A stretch of DNA of 34,136 nt from UBA2279 sp034399355 (GTDB lineage Bacteria; Actinomycetota; Coriobacteriia; Anaerosomatales; Anaerosomataceae), in assembly GCA_034399355.1 (NCBI GenBank), contig JAXMMT010000008.1, positions 1 through 34,136 on the forward strand, given 5' to 3'. The notes below the pieces were generated by a model, which was not told the DNA's origin, did no database searches, and worked only from the letters and a program-made list of their open reading frames with translations. Both the position numbers and the translations under genes were made by a program. Each line of letters opens with the position of its first letter. The stretch's first letter is position 1. Positions 7,642 through 16,496 of this stretch are shown here, piece by piece.

Positions 7642-9267
7642 CTACTCCTGGGTCAACCAGACCCCGTCGAAGTAGAACAATCCGTTCGGGCTGAAGATGC
7701 CGTCATTGACCCGGTCAGAAGCGACGCGGGTGTGGCGGTAGTAGAACATCGGGATGACCGAGGCCTGATCGCCAACGGTCTTCGAGATATCCTGGTATAT
7801 CGCCAAGCGATCAGCCTCGTCAACAGCCTGACGAGCCTCAGACAGCTTGGTATCAACGGCCGTGTCCTTGAAGTTCGAGTAGTTGTCAGCACTGTCAGAC
7901 AAGAAGAGCGGATACAGGAAGTTGTCCATGATCGGGTAGTCAGCGATCCAGCCGAGACGACCAACCTGGTACGTCTTCTCAGTCAGCTTGTCGAGGTACT
8001 GCGCCCACTCGGTACCGGCCAGTTCAGACTCGATACCGACAGCCTTCAGGTCGTTCTGGACGAGCTGAAGGATATCCTCGTGACCGGAACCGGTGTTGTA
8101 CTCGAGCTTGATAACAGGCAGACCCTCGCCGTCAGCATAGCCAGCATCGGCGAGAATCTTCTTGGCTGCCTCAACGTCATACTTGGCGTACTGCCAGTCA
8201 CCCTCAGTCTGCCCGACGATACCCGGAGGAACGATGCTCGACGCGGGCTCGCGGGTACCTTCAAAGACGGTATCGCAGATCGCCTGGCGGTTGATGGCCA
8301 GAGAAAGCGCCTGACGAACCTTAACGTCTTCGAGGACGGGGTCGATGTTGTTCATGAGCAGGTAGTAGATGGCCTGCTCGCCACCAAGCGAAACCTGCTC
8401 GCCGGGATTGACGGAGTAGCCGTCAGGACTCTCACCGTACTCATCGACCGTGGACTGGATCTGGCCGGTGGGAATCGGCACGAAGTCGACGTTGCCGGCC
8501 TGGAACTCGAGGAACGCGGTGTCCTGGTCGGTAAAGATCTTGAAGTCGATACCGTCGATGTTGGGCTTGTCACCGTAGTAGTCGGCATACTTGACCACCT
8601 TGATGTACTGGTCGTGATTCCACGGCTCAGACATCATGAACGGGCCGTTGCCAATCGGCTTCTCGGAGAATGCAGCCGCATCGGCCTCGACGAGCGCCAT
8701 GGGCACAGGCGCAAGCGCCGGGTGTCCAACGACATATGCGAAGTCCGCAAATGGGTACTGCAGTGTGACCTTGAGTGTCTCGTCATCAACGGCCTCGACG
8801 CCGCTCAGTTCGGTCGCAGTGCCGTCCTGCATCTCATCGAAGCCCTTGACGGCCGCAAGATGATACGAGATCTCCGACTCGCTCACGGGATTGCAAATGC
8901 GTTCCCACGCGTACTTGAAGTCAGCAGCGGTGACGGGACTTCCGTCGTGGAATGTGGCGTCTGGGACGAGGTGGAACGTCCACACACTCCCGTCCTCGTT
9001 GGGCTCCCAACTCTCGGCCGCCGCAGGGACAACCTCGCTGGTCAGCGGGTCGAACGCAACCAGACTGTCAAATACGGCCTGGCCGACCTGCGTGCCCTCG
9101 GACTCCTGCAGATTGTAGGGGTCGATGAACGCAGGCTCAGCGATGTAGAAGTTGAACGTGCCACCCTCGGCACTGTCAGAGCTCTTGCAGCCGCCCAGTC
9201 CCATGACGGACACAAGAAGCGCCAGCGCAAGAGTCAGTGCCATGATCGAACGCACTCGTCTAGACAA
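7642..9267 (-). CDS. Peptide-type ABC transporter substrate-binding lipoprotein (SBP family 5)
   Basis: 541 residues from TTG at 9267. A lipoprotein signal is clear: charged start, hydrophobic ALTLALALLVSVMGL, lipobox LGGC with C27, then a polar linker. The mature protein has family 5 features, with FNFYIAEPAFIDPYNLQESEG near the start, TFHLVPDATFHDGSPVTAADFKYAWER, and a late VRQALSLAINRQAI segment. It would sit on the outer membrane face of the cell and pass ligand to the permeases encoded downstream. An ATG at 9312 opens the same frame, but GGAGGGAGG lies 7 bases before the TTG and a signal peptide should begin there. The ligand is probably peptides; other family 5 ligands are possible. Confidence 0.93.
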   Translation of the reverse strand: MSRRVRSIMALTLALALLVSVMGLGGCKSSDSAEGGTFNFYIAEPAFIDPYNLQESEGTQVGQAVFDSLVAFDPLTSEVVPAAAESWEPNEDGSVWTFHLVPDATFHDGSPVTAADFKYAWERICNPVSESEISYHLAAVKGFDEMQDGTATELSGVEAVDDETLKVTLQYPFADFAYVVGHPALAPVPMALVEADAAAFSEKPIGNGPFMMSEPWNHDQYIKVVKYADYYGDKPNIDGIDFKIFTDQDTAFLEFQAGNVDFVPIPTGQIQSTVDEYGESPDGYSVNPGEQVSLGGEQAIYYLLMNNIDPVLEDVKVRQALSLAINRQAICDTVFEGTREPASSIVPPGIVGQTEGDWQYAKYDVEAAKKILADAGYADGEGLPVIKLEYNTGSGHEDILQLVQNDLKAVGIESELAGTEWAQYLDKLTEKTYQVGRLGWIADYPIMDNFLYPLFLSDSADNYSNFKDTAVDTKLSEARQAVDEADRLAIYQDISKTVGDQASVIPMFYYRHTRVASDRVNDGIFSPNGLFYFDGVWLTQE

Positions 9268-9412
9268 TGTCCAGCCTCCCTCCGATAGGTACGCACACTC
9301 ATGTGTGCGCATCCCGTCCTTGCAAAAACCGTTCCGTACCGTCCATCCCTTCCTGATAAAAGAACCTTGCGCCCGGGCCGTATGCTCTGTTTGTGACCAC
9401 GGGCTTCATACG

Positions 9413-9432
9413 ACAAACCATAACTAACCATA
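9413..9432 (-). repeat. Tandem 10-base direct repeats, candidate operator
   Basis: On the minus strand, TATGGTTAGT is followed immediately by TATGGTTTGT, differing at one base. The one-helical-turn phasing and position about 145 bases before the binding-protein start suggest a regulator or polymerase contact site. No regulator gene is next to it, so this is inference. Confidence 0.4.
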
Positions 9433-9483
9433 TAGTTTCCCGCTTAGCACACGGGATGGCAAGAGCGACCGCATAAACACGCA

Positions 9484-9523
9484 CTCGTTGGGAAACGAGC
9501 GACGCCCGCTCGAGGCGGGCGTC
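9484..9523 (-). terminator. Terminator hairpins after secG
   Basis: A perfect 9-base stem (9501-9509 with 9515-9523) with a 5-base loop lies about 30 bases after the secG stop on the minus strand. It is followed by GCTCGTTTCCC, and then a second small hairpin (9484-9489 with 9494-9499). The short T-rich tail makes factor-independent termination plausible. Confidence 0.6.
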
Positions 9524-9553
9524 CAGGACGTTCGTCAGGTGCTGTCAGAACGC

Positions 9554-9799
9554 CTATCCAAGAGGCTTGAACGTCATGACCAGAATGAGGGCGGACACGG
9601 CGTAACCTGCGGCGAAGGAGATTGTGATCCGGTCCAGGTTCTTCTCGATGATGCTCGTACCGCTACCAGTTGTCGGCATCGCTCCGCCGAGCATCGAAGA
9701 CAGTCCGGTACCCTTACCGGAATGCAGCAGTACGAATATTATCAGCCCGATTGAGCATATTATGTGGATTCCTACGACAACGTATACAAGTGCGTTCAC
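9554..9799 (-). CDS. secG: Preprotein translocase subunit SecG
   Basis: 81 residues from GTG at 9799. Two hydrophobic helices (ALVYVVVGIHIICSIGLIIFVLL and ITISFAAGYAVSALILVMTF) flank the conserved cytoplasmic loop HSGKGTGLSSMLGGA, with a serine/glycine-rich stretch before the second helix. SecG joins SecYE in the membrane and assists protein export. The frame opens further upstream to 9835, but GAGG lies 6 bases before the GTG and the family starts directly with the first helix. It follows gpmI, as often seen in actinobacteria and firmicutes, but appears to have its own promoter. Confidence 0.93.
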   Translation of the reverse strand: MNALVYVVVGIHIICSIGLIIFVLLHSGKGTGLSSMLGGAMPTTGSGTSIIEKNLDRITISFAAGYAVSALILVMTFKPLG

Positions 9800-9866
9800 C
9801 AGGTACCTCTTCCATCCATCATGTTCCGTGTGCACGGCGTCCCCGCCATGGGGTGTAAGCCGTCAG

Positions 9867-9895
9867 AGTATAGCGCGGCGGGCCGCCCCGCTCAA
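9867..9895 (-). promoter_or_regulatory. Promoter of secG
   Basis: On the minus strand, TTGAGC (9890-9895) and TATACT (9867-9872) are 17 bases apart. The expected start is near 9860, giving a leader of about 60 bases before the secG GTG. The spacer is very GC-rich. It lies just after the gpmI stop codon. Confidence 0.65.
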
Positions 9896-9914
9896 GCTTC
9901 GGCACCCTCAGGAC

Positions 9915-11450
9915 TCAGCCCCGCCGCAAGAGTGAGCGCCCCGTCCACTCGGGAGGCTGTGCGATGCCGAGCAGATCGAGAATGCTCGGAGCGATATCGG
10001 CGAGAATCCCTCCGTCGGAGACAGCGGTTACCCCCGGGGCCACCGCTATCAAGGGAACGTCGTCGGTAGTATGCGCAGTGAAGGGTCCGCCGCCGTCCGG
10101 GTCGAGCATGCGCTCGGCATTGCCGTGGTCGGCAGTGATTAGAAGCGAGCCACCCTGTGCGAGTACCGAGTCGACGACTCGCCCGACACCGTCGTCCACG
10201 GCTTCGACAGCCGCAATCGCAGCCTCAAGGACACCAGTATGCCCGACCATGTCACAGTTGGCGTAGTTCACGACGTAGAAGTCCGCCCGCTTTTGCTCCA
10301 CCGCCTCGACGAGGAGCGCCGTGACCTCGGGCTCGCTCATCTCGGGCTGTAGGTCATAGGTGGGCACCTTCGGGCTGGGAACGAGAATCCGCTCCTCCCC
10401 CCGCTTGGGCGACTCCGCACCGCCGTTCAGGAAGAATGTGACGTGTGCGTACTTCTCAGTCTCGGCGACGTGCAGCTGCCGCAGACCTGCCTCGGCAAGC
10501 ACGTCGGCGAGCACGCAGCACGGCAGGTTCTTGGGGAAGGCCACCGGAACGGGAATAGCGGGGTCGTACCCGGTGAGACACACAAACCGAACGTCCGGAA
10601 CGACCGGCCGCGCAAAACTGGTGAACGCCGGGCCGACGAACGCACGCATGATCTCCCTAGCGCGGTCGGGTCGGAAGTTGAAGAAGATGAGCGCGTCGCC
10701 ATCAGAGACCGGTGCAAGAGGGGCCTCGTTCGCCATGATGACAACGGGCTCGACGAATTCGTCGGTGACACCTGCTTTATAGGACTCCCGGACAGCATCC
10801 GTGGGGTTCTCGGCATGAACACCTTCGCCGAGGACCATTGCGCGCCACGCACGTTCCACGCGTTCCCAGCGATTATCGCGATCCATCGCGTAATAGCGCC
10901 CCATGACAGAAGCGATGCGTCCGACGCCGATCTCGGCCAACACCGCCTCGAGCTGTTCGAGGAACCCGAGACCGCTCGTGGGCGGAACGTCCCGCCCGTC
11001 GAGGAACGCGTGCACGTAGACGTCCGTCGCTCCTCGCTCGACGGCCATGCGAACGAGTGCGTACAGGTGGTCTTGGTGACTATGGACACCACCGTCGGAC
11101 ACCAGACCCATGAAGTGCACGGCCCTGCCATCGCCGATCGCCGAATCCATCGCGGCGCACAGTACCTCATTGCCGCCGAGCGAACCGTCTTCGATCGCCT
11201 TGCAGATACGTGTCAGTTCCTGGTACACGATGCGACCGGCGCCGATATTGAGATGACCGACCTCCGAGTTGCCCATCTGGCCGTCCGGCAGACCAACTGC
11301 CAGCCCAGACGCTTTCACAGGAGCCCATGGATACTCGGCAAAGAGTCGGTCGAGGTTGGGCGTCTTCGCGAGGCGCACTGCATTGCCGGGTCCGTCAGCG
11401 CCGAGCCCGAACCCGTCCATGATGATGAGTGCGACAGGACCCTCAGGCAT
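9915..11450 (-). CDS. gpmI: 2,3-bisphosphoglycerate-independent phosphoglycerate mutase
   Basis: 511 residues, the normal length for GpmI. It interconverts 3- and 2-phosphoglycerate in glycolysis and gluconeogenesis using two manganese ions. The start MPEGPVALIIMDGFGLG gives metal ligand D12; the phosphorylated serine is S62 in GQMGNSEVGHLNIGAGR. HSHQDHLYAL, DGRDVPP and the C-terminal ITADHGNAE and HTTDDVPLI segments are all conserved metal or substrate sites. It starts right after the tpiA stop (TAG then ATG), so translation is probably coupled. Confidence 0.97.
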   Translation of the reverse strand: MPEGPVALIIMDGFGLGADGPGNAVRLAKTPNLDRLFAEYPWAPVKASGLAVGLPDGQMGNSEVGHLNIGAGRIVYQELTRICKAIEDGSLGGNEVLCAAMDSAIGDGRAVHFMGLVSDGGVHSHQDHLYALVRMAVERGATDVYVHAFLDGRDVPPTSGLGFLEQLEAVLAEIGVGRIASVMGRYYAMDRDNRWERVERAWRAMVLGEGVHAENPTDAVRESYKAGVTDEFVEPVVIMANEAPLAPVSDGDALIFFNFRPDRAREIMRAFVGPAFTSFARPVVPDVRFVCLTGYDPAIPVPVAFPKNLPCCVLADVLAEAGLRQLHVAETEKYAHVTFFLNGGAESPKRGEERILVPSPKVPTYDLQPEMSEPEVTALLVEAVEQKRADFYVVNYANCDMVGHTGVLEAAIAAVEAVDDGVGRVVDSVLAQGGSLLITADHGNAERMLDPDGGGPFTAHTTDDVPLIAVAPGVTAVSDGGILADIAPSILDLLGIAQPPEWTGRSLLRRG

Positions 11451-12218
11451 CTAGCAAGCCGCCCTCACGATGTCAGCGAACGATCCCGCCTTAAGCGCAG
11501 CGCCACCGACGAGTCCACCGTCAACGTCGGGCTCAGCAAAGAACATCTTGGCGTTCTCGGGCTTGACTGAGCCGCCGTAGAGCACGCGGACCGTCATGGC
11601 AGCAGGCGGTCCATACATCGCACCAACAGTGGCGCGAATCATGCGCGCGACATCGTTAGCCGCCTCAGGGGTAGGCATGCGGCCCGTTCCAATGGCCCAA
11701 ATCGGCTCGTAGGCGATCACTAAACATCCAGCCTGCTCGGGCGTGATGCCCGCGGCACCTTCGACCACCTGCGCGCGCACGAAGGCGTCGGTCTCGAGTG
11801 CCTCGCGCGTCGCGAGCGTCTCGCCGACACATATGATCGGCACCATGCCGGCTTCAAAGACGGCCTTCACCTTCTTGTTCACGGTCTCGTTTGTCTCGCC
11901 GAAGAACTCACGTCGCTCGGAATGTCCGACGATGACGTAGTCGACACGCAGCTCCGTGAGCATGTGGGGTGCGATCGCGCCCGTGAACGCACCCTCGACC
12001 TCCCAGTGACAGTCCTGTGCGGCGAGGCCCATGCCGAGATGATCGAGTTCGATTACCGTCGAGACGGCCTTCAGACCCGTGAAGGGCGGCCCCACGACCA
12101 CCTCCACATCGCCGTCGAAATCGGACAACTCATCCGCGATGTCCTGCACGAGGACGACACCGTCACTCGACGTCGTGTACATCTTCCAGTTGCCTGCGAC
12201 GAGCATCCGGCGCTCCAT
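11451..12218 (-). CDS. tpiA: Triosephosphate isomerase
   Basis: 255 residues from ATG at 12218. It interconverts dihydroxyacetone phosphate and glyceraldehyde 3-phosphate. The catalytic set is complete: N10 and K12 (AGNWKMY), H99 (VGHSERR) and E171 (AYEPIWAIGTG); the phosphate loop is LYGGSVKPEN. The frame is open to 12281, but AAGGGG before 12218 and the family start at 'MERRMLVAGNWKM' support the shorter form. It follows pgk after a 34-base gap and runs directly into gpmI. Confidence 0.97.
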   Translation of the reverse strand: MERRMLVAGNWKMYTTSSDGVVLVQDIADELSDFDGDVEVVVGPPFTGLKAVSTVIELDHLGMGLAAQDCHWEVEGAFTGAIAPHMLTELRVDYVIVGHSERREFFGETNETVNKKVKAVFEAGMVPIICVGETLATREALETDAFVRAQVVEGAAGITPEQAGCLVIAYEPIWAIGTGRMPTPEAANDVARMIRATVGAMYGPPAAMTVRVLYGGSVKPENAKMFFAEPDVDGGLVGGAALKAGSFADIVRAAC

Positions 12219-12252
12219 GCGATCAACCCCTTCACTCTCCGCCCTCGGCGGA

Positions 12253-13455
12253 TCAGCCGTCCTTGTCCGCAAGCGCATCAACGCCCGGAAGCGACGTACC
12301 CTCGAGCAGTTTCATGGAGGCGCCACCGCCCGTGGATACGAACGTGATGCGCTCCTCCAGATCGAACTTCTTGAGCGCGGCAACGGAGTCGCCGCCGCCG
12401 ACGATAGAAACCGCGCGGTTGTTGCGAGCCACGGCGGTGGCGACCTCGCGCGTCCCTGCCTCGAACGGTGTCAGCTCGAACACACCCATGGGGCCGTTCC
12501 AGAAGACCGTCTTCGCGTTGGCAATTTCACCCTTGAAGAGCTCGCTGGTCGTTGGTCCGATGTCGAGACCCATCATGTCCGGTTTGATCTCTCCCCGTCC
12601 TACGATGCTCGTCTCCGCGTCCTCGACGATGGCATCGGCCACCACGAAATCGACCGGTAAGAGCAGTTGGACATCGCGATCCAGTGCCTTCTGCAGCATC
12701 GCCTTCGCAGGTTCTACCCACTCGGGCTCGACCAGTGACTTCCCCACCTCGAAACCTTTCGCGACCAGCAGCGTAAAGCACATGCCGCCACCGATGATCA
12801 GGGTATCCACGCAGTCCAGCAACCGATCGACGACCCCGATCTTCTCGGACACCTTCGACCCACCGAGTATGGCGACGAAGGGGTGATCGGGCGTAGTCAG
12901 CATCTCGGTCAACGTCTGGACTTCGCGCGAGAGCAGCAGTCCGGCGACGGCGGGCAGGTAGTCCGCCACGCCGACGGTCGACGCGTGGGCCCTGTGGGCC
13001 GCGCCGAACGCGTCATTGACGTAGACGTCAGCAAGCGAGGAGAGCGCCTTGGCAAACTCAGGGTCGTTGGTCTTCTCGCCCGGGTGGAAGCGCACGTTCT
13101 CGAGCATGAGGATTTCGCCGTCAATCATGCGGTCAACGGCCTCGCGTGCCTCGGGCCCAACGATATCGTCGACGAAAACGACGTCGCGCCCGATCAAACG
13201 CTGGAGTACTCGCCGCACCGGCCGAAGACTGTATTGCGGGTCAGGTTCGCCCTTGGGTCTGCCAAGATGACTGATCACGATGACACGCGCACCGTGGTCC
13301 ACCAGGTGGCGCAACGTGGGCAGCGCAGCACGAACGCGCGTATCGTCGGTAACGGATCTAACGGGTCCCTCACTGAGCGGGACATTGAAGTCCACACGGA
13401 CCAGGACATGCTTGCCGCGGACGTCGATGTCTTTGACCGTCTGCTTGGAGAACAT
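12253..13455 (-). CDS. pgk: Phosphoglycerate kinase
   Basis: 400 residues, full length. It moves a phosphate between 1,3-bisphosphoglycerate and ADP. The substrate-binding residues of the N-terminal domain are visible in RVDFNVPL, SHLGRPKG and MLENVRFHPGE. The nucleotide-binding C-terminal domain has ILGGSKVSEKIGVV, WNGPMGVFE and the final GGGDSVAALKK and STGGGASMKLLEG. It lies 70 bases after gap with a hairpin in between, and before tpiA in the same direction. Confidence 0.97.
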   Translation of the reverse strand: MFSKQTVKDIDVRGKHVLVRVDFNVPLSEGPVRSVTDDTRVRAALPTLRHLVDHGARVIVISHLGRPKGEPDPQYSLRPVRRVLQRLIGRDVVFVDDIVGPEAREAVDRMIDGEILMLENVRFHPGEKTNDPEFAKALSSLADVYVNDAFGAAHRAHASTVGVADYLPAVAGLLLSREVQTLTEMLTTPDHPFVAILGGSKVSEKIGVVDRLLDCVDTLIIGGGMCFTLLVAKGFEVGKSLVEPEWVEPAKAMLQKALDRDVQLLLPVDFVVADAIVEDAETSIVGRGEIKPDMMGLDIGPTTSELFKGEIANAKTVFWNGPMGVFELTPFEAGTREVATAVARNNRAVSIVGGGDSVAALKKFDLEERITFVSTGGGASMKLLEGTSLPGVDALADKDG

Positions 13456-13482
13456 GAGCGATCCCTTTCTTCAATCATGAAG

Positions 13483-13510
13483 ACGGCCGAGCGGTTCGCC
13501 GCCCGGCCGT
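13483..13510 (-). other. Hairpin between gap and pgk
   Basis: A 7-base outer stem (13483-13489 with 13504-13510) and a 4-base inner stem (13491-13494 with 13499-13502) close a tetraloop. It lies about 16 bases after the gap stop and about 28 bases before the pgk start on the minus strand. No T run follows, so RNA processing, stabilisation or partial termination is likelier than full termination. Confidence 0.5.
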
Positions 13511-13525
13511 TGTCTCACGACTCTC

Positions 13526-14527
13526 CTACCCGATCAGGTTGATCAGGTCTTTCACGCGGTTGCTGTAGCCCCATTCGTTGTCATACCAGGACACACACTT
13601 CACGAACGTCCCCTCGCCACCCATGACCATCGTCTGCAGCGAGTCGAAGACCGAACTTGCGGGATTGCCGACGACATCGATGGAGACAATCGGGTCCTCG
13701 CAGTACTCGAGGAAGCCCTTCATCGGGCCCTCGGCCGCAGCTTTCATGGCCGTGTTGATGTCATCGCGAGTGACGGAGGTCTCGAGCTCGGCCACGAGGT
13801 CGACAACCGAGCCGTCCGGCGTGGGGACACGCATGGACATGCCGTCCAGTTTGCCCAACATGTCCGGAAGCACGATGCCGATCGCCTTGGCGGCACCCGT
13901 CGACGTCGGGATAATCGATACCGCTGCAGAGCGGGCCCGGCGCAGGTCCTTGTGCGGGAAATCGAGGATCCTCTGGTCGTTGGTGTAGCTGTGGATGGTG
14001 TTCATGAAGCCGTACTTGATCCCGAAGCTGTCGCGCAGGACCTTCGCGAAGGGCGCGAGGCAGTTCGTCGTGCACGAGGCATTGCTGATGATGTTGTGCG
14101 CGGCGGGGTCGTAGTCGCCTTCGTTAACACCCATGACGATGGTGATGTCTTCGTTCTTCGCAGGCGCCGAGATGATGACCTTCTTCGCTCCGGCGTCCAT
14201 ATGTGCCTTCGCCTTGGTCCCGTCGGTGAAGAAGCCGGTCGACTCCACGACGATGTCGACACCGAGTGCACTCCAGGGCAGCTCCGAAGGATCACGCTCG
14301 GAGAGCACCTTCACGAAGCGACCGTCGACGGCGAACCCGTCGCCCTCGGCCACCACGCGCTCGCCGAACCTGCCGTGCACTGAGTCGTACTTGAGCAGGT
14401 GCGCAAGCGTTGCCGCATCCGTCAGATCGTTCACCGCTACGACTTGGATGTTCGGATCGCTCTCGCACGCGCGGAAGACAAGACGACCGATGCGACCGAA
14501 CCCGTTGATCGCGACTCTCATAGCCAC
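13526..14527 (-). CDS. gap: Glyceraldehyde-3-phosphate dehydrogenase, type I
   Basis: 333 residues. It oxidises glyceraldehyde 3-phosphate to 1,3-bisphosphoglycerate, or runs in reverse for gluconeogenesis. The NAD-binding GFGRIGR lies at 9-15, and D34 after the second strand (AVNDLTD) favours NAD over NADP. The catalytic cysteine is C152 in SNASCTTNC, with H179 as its partner. WYDNEWGYSNR closes the protein. The start is GTG at 14527, with GGAGGGG 6 bases upstream; the ATG two codons later is spaced less well. It heads the gap-pgk-tpiA-gpmI run and is the only GAPDH in this window. Confidence 0.97.
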   Translation of the reverse strand: MAMRVAINGFGRIGRLVFRACESDPNIQVVAVNDLTDAATLAHLLKYDSVHGRFGERVVAEGDGFAVDGRFVKVLSERDPSELPWSALGVDIVVESTGFFTDGTKAKAHMDAGAKKVIISAPAKNEDITIVMGVNEGDYDPAAHNIISNASCTTNCLAPFAKVLRDSFGIKYGFMNTIHSYTNDQRILDFPHKDLRRARSAAVSIIPTSTGAAKAIGIVLPDMLGKLDGMSMRVPTPDGSVVDLVAELETSVTRDDINTAMKAAAEGPMKGFLEYCEDPIVSIDVVGNPASSVFDSLQTMVMGGEGTFVKCVSWYDNEWGYSNRVKDLINLIG

Positions 14528-14565
14528 AGACAGCCCCTCCTCGGACAGATATTCAGACGTATCAA

Positions 14566-14582
14566 AAGGCCCCCAGGGCCTT
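14566..14582 (-). terminator. Hairpin with short T run between whiA and gap
   Basis: Arms 14566-14572 and 14576-14582 pair perfectly over 7 bases around a 3-base loop; on the minus strand the stem runs into TTTTGAT. It lies about 50 bases past the whiA stop, so it may end the whiA transcript. It is also only about 40 bases before gap, so it could act as an attenuator in a gap leader. Confidence 0.6.
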
Positions 14583-14630
14583 CATGCATAGTACCGAAAC
14601 ACGGCCGCAATAGCACCACGTCGGGAAGCC

Positions 14631-15557
14631 CTAGCACTCCCCTGCGAGCTCATCCAGGCGCCGGATACGGTGGTAGACCGCAGACTTGCTGAGGGGCGGC
14701 TCGGCAAGCTCACCGAGTTCCCGCAGACTGACTTCCGGATTCTCCAATCGGAGCTCGGCCAACTCCCGCAGCGCCGGCGGGAGATTCTCGAGTCCGCGCG
14801 CATCGGCAAGTCGTCTGATCGCCTCTATCTGTACGATCGCCGCATTGGCGCTCTTCTCCAAGTTCGCCGTCTCGGCATTCACTAAACGGTTCACGTCGTT
14901 GCGCATGCTCTTGATGATGCGTACATCCTCGGTACGAAGAAGCGCCTGATGCGCGCCAACCCGTGCAAGGAAGGTGACGATCGCCTCGGCTCCTTTCAGA
15001 TACACCGCGAAGGTACCGCGCCGCTGCGTCACACGCGCCGGCATGTCGAAACGCTGCATAAGCCCGACGAGGTCGTTGGCCATCTCCTCGGTCTCGGCAG
15101 TCAGCTCAAAGTGGAAGTCGCCGTGCGGATCAGCGACGAACCCGCCGCCGAGGAACGTGCCTCTCAGGTAGGAGACGGCACAGCAGTCACGTTTCACGAG
15201 CCAGGGAGGGATGCTGTAGACGGGCGTGAGGCATTCGTCCACAATGCCGAGTTTGAGCAACGCCGGCGCAAGTTTGGGCTGCGACGGCACGGTGATGAGG
15301 TAGTTGTTCGAGCGGTGCAGCAGCGAGCGACGCACCGTGAGCTCCGTGTTGAGTTCGAACAACCCGTGCAGCAGCTTGATGGCCTTGCGCGCCACCGGCG
15401 CCGTCTCCGTGGCGATCTCCAGGCGGAAGCGCTCGTTGCCGGTGAAGTGTAATGTGCCTTCGACCCGCACGAGAGCAGAGAGCTCCGCACGCGGGCAGCA
15501 TTGACGCCGCACCTCGACGCGGGAGAGCTCGTCTTTGACCTCGGCCGTGAACGACAT
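14631..15557 (-). CDS. whiA: DNA-binding protein WhiA
   Basis: 308 residues, full length. WhiA joins a degenerate LAGLIDADG homing-endonuclease-like N-terminal domain to a helix-turn-helix C-terminal domain. Here the typical start MSFTAEVKDELSRVE is present, followed by AELSALVRVEGTLHF, a SYLRGTFLGGGFVADP segment, the conserved RNDVNRLVN(A)E(T)AN stretch and a C-terminal helix-turn-helix ending in LSKSAVYHRIRRLDELA. In Streptomyces it controls sporulation genes; elsewhere it affects cell division and chromosome segregation, so its target here is unknown. Its ATG follows the yvcK stop directly. Confidence 0.95.
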   Translation of the reverse strand: MSFTAEVKDELSRVEVRRQCCPRAELSALVRVEGTLHFTGNERFRLEIATETAPVARKAIKLLHGLFELNTELTVRRSLLHRSNNYLITVPSQPKLAPALLKLGIVDECLTPVYSIPPWLVKRDCCAVSYLRGTFLGGGFVADPHGDFHFELTAETEEMANDLVGLMQRFDMPARVTQRRGTFAVYLKGAEAIVTFLARVGAHQALLRTEDVRIIKSMRNDVNRLVNAETANLEKSANAAIVQIEAIRRLADARGLENLPPALRELAELRLENPEVSLRELGELAEPPLSKSAVYHRIRRLDELAGEC

Positions 15558-16496
15558 CTACAACACCTCCCTGAGAGCGTGGCACAGACGGACAGCATCA
15601 TGATGTATGGGATTCGTTGTGTCGGCGAGGTCACGCGCGACGACGCGGATACCCCGCGCCTCGATCCTCTCGCGAACCGCAGCGGAACCGTCGACGGCAG
15701 GCACGCCCCCGGGGAGCGGAGAGACATCAGAATCGTGCAGCAGCACGAGGTCGATCGCGCCGGCGAGGCCGTGGGTTATCAGCGCTCCGACATGCTCGTC
15801 AGCGTCCATTCCCGTCGTCTCACCTCGCTGATTGGCCACGTTGCAGACGTACACGACACTCGCACGGGTGTCCCGCAGCGCCTCTGTGATACCGTCGACC
15901 AGCAGGTTTGGCATGATGCTCGTGAAGAGGCTTCCGGGTCCGATAACCACGACGTCCGCCGACATGATGGCATCGAGCGCCGGCGGATACGCGACAGGGG
16001 CTTCGGGAACCAGGCAGACGTGCAGGACAGGTCCGGTGCTCTGAGCCACGCGTGCCTGGCCGGTCACAAGCGACCCGGAGGCATCGACAGCCTCCAAAAC
16101 GACGTCTTCCAGCGTAGAGGGCAACACCCTGCCACGCGTGCCGAGGAGTTCTCCTGCTGCGCGGATCGCCTCGGCAAAACCGCCTTCGATGTCGACGAGC
16201 GCGGCGATGATGAGATTGCCAAGCGAATGGCCGGCAAGCCCTTCTCCTGACCGGAAGCGGTACTGGAAGATGCGGGCAAGCTCGCTGTCGTCGGAGGCGA
16301 GCGCGACGAGGCAGTTGCGGATGTCACCCGGCGGCAGGATGCCGAGTTGGCGTCGCAGCGTCCCCGAAGACCCCCCGTCATCAGCAACCGTCACGACAGC
16401 CGTGACGTCGTAGCCGGAGCTTGTGAGGCAGCGGAGAGCGAGTGGCAGCCCGGTACCGCCGCCGATGGCGACCGCGCGTCCGGGCGCGGCGCTCAT
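15558..16496 (-). CDS. yvcK: YvcK/CofD-like gluconeogenesis factor
   Basis: 312 residues. The start VAIGGGTGLPLALRCL is the family nucleotide-sugar binding loop. VVTVADDGGSSGTLRRQLGILPPGDIRNCLVAL and GHSLGNLIIAAL are diagnostic of YvcK. In Bacillus, YvcK binds UDP-GlcNAc and is needed for growth on gluconeogenic carbon sources and for correct cell-wall synthesis. It overlaps rapZ by 4 bases and abuts whiA, the conserved rapZ-yvcK-whiA trio. A gluconeogenic role would fit an organism living from one-carbon compounds, but that is inference. Confidence 0.95.
   Translation of the reverse strand: MSAAPGRAVAIGGGTGLPLALRCLTSSGYDVTAVVTVADDGGSSGTLRRQLGILPPGDIRNCLVALASDDSELARIFQYRFRSGEGLAGHSLGNLIIAALVDIEGGFAEAIRAAGELLGTRGRVLPSTLEDVVLEAVDASGSLVTGQARVAQSTGPVLHVCLVPEAPVAYPPALDAIMSADVVVIGPGSLFTSIMPNLLVDGITEALRDTRASVVYVCNVANQRGETTGMDADEHVGALITHGLAGAIDLVLLHDSDVSPLPGGVPAVDGSAAVRERIEARGIRVVARDLADTTNPIHHDAVRLCHALREVL

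Larger units (their letters stand above)
9268..9553. other. Intergenic region upstream of the binding-protein gene
   Basis: 286 bases without a supported gene. It holds, from right to left, the secG terminator hairpins, an AT-richer stretch with tandem 10-base repeats, and the binding-protein ribosome site. I could not find a well-spaced -35/-10 pair for the ABC operon here. A TATATG next to the repeats is a possible -10 box but lacks a partner. Confidence 0.5.

Noticed and set aside
3468..9267. Annotation of the ABC importer as a nickel (NikABCDE) system
   Set aside because: The family overlaps and the genome needs nickel, but the binding protein is longer than typical NikA and shows general peptide-binder features. 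The ligand is left open.
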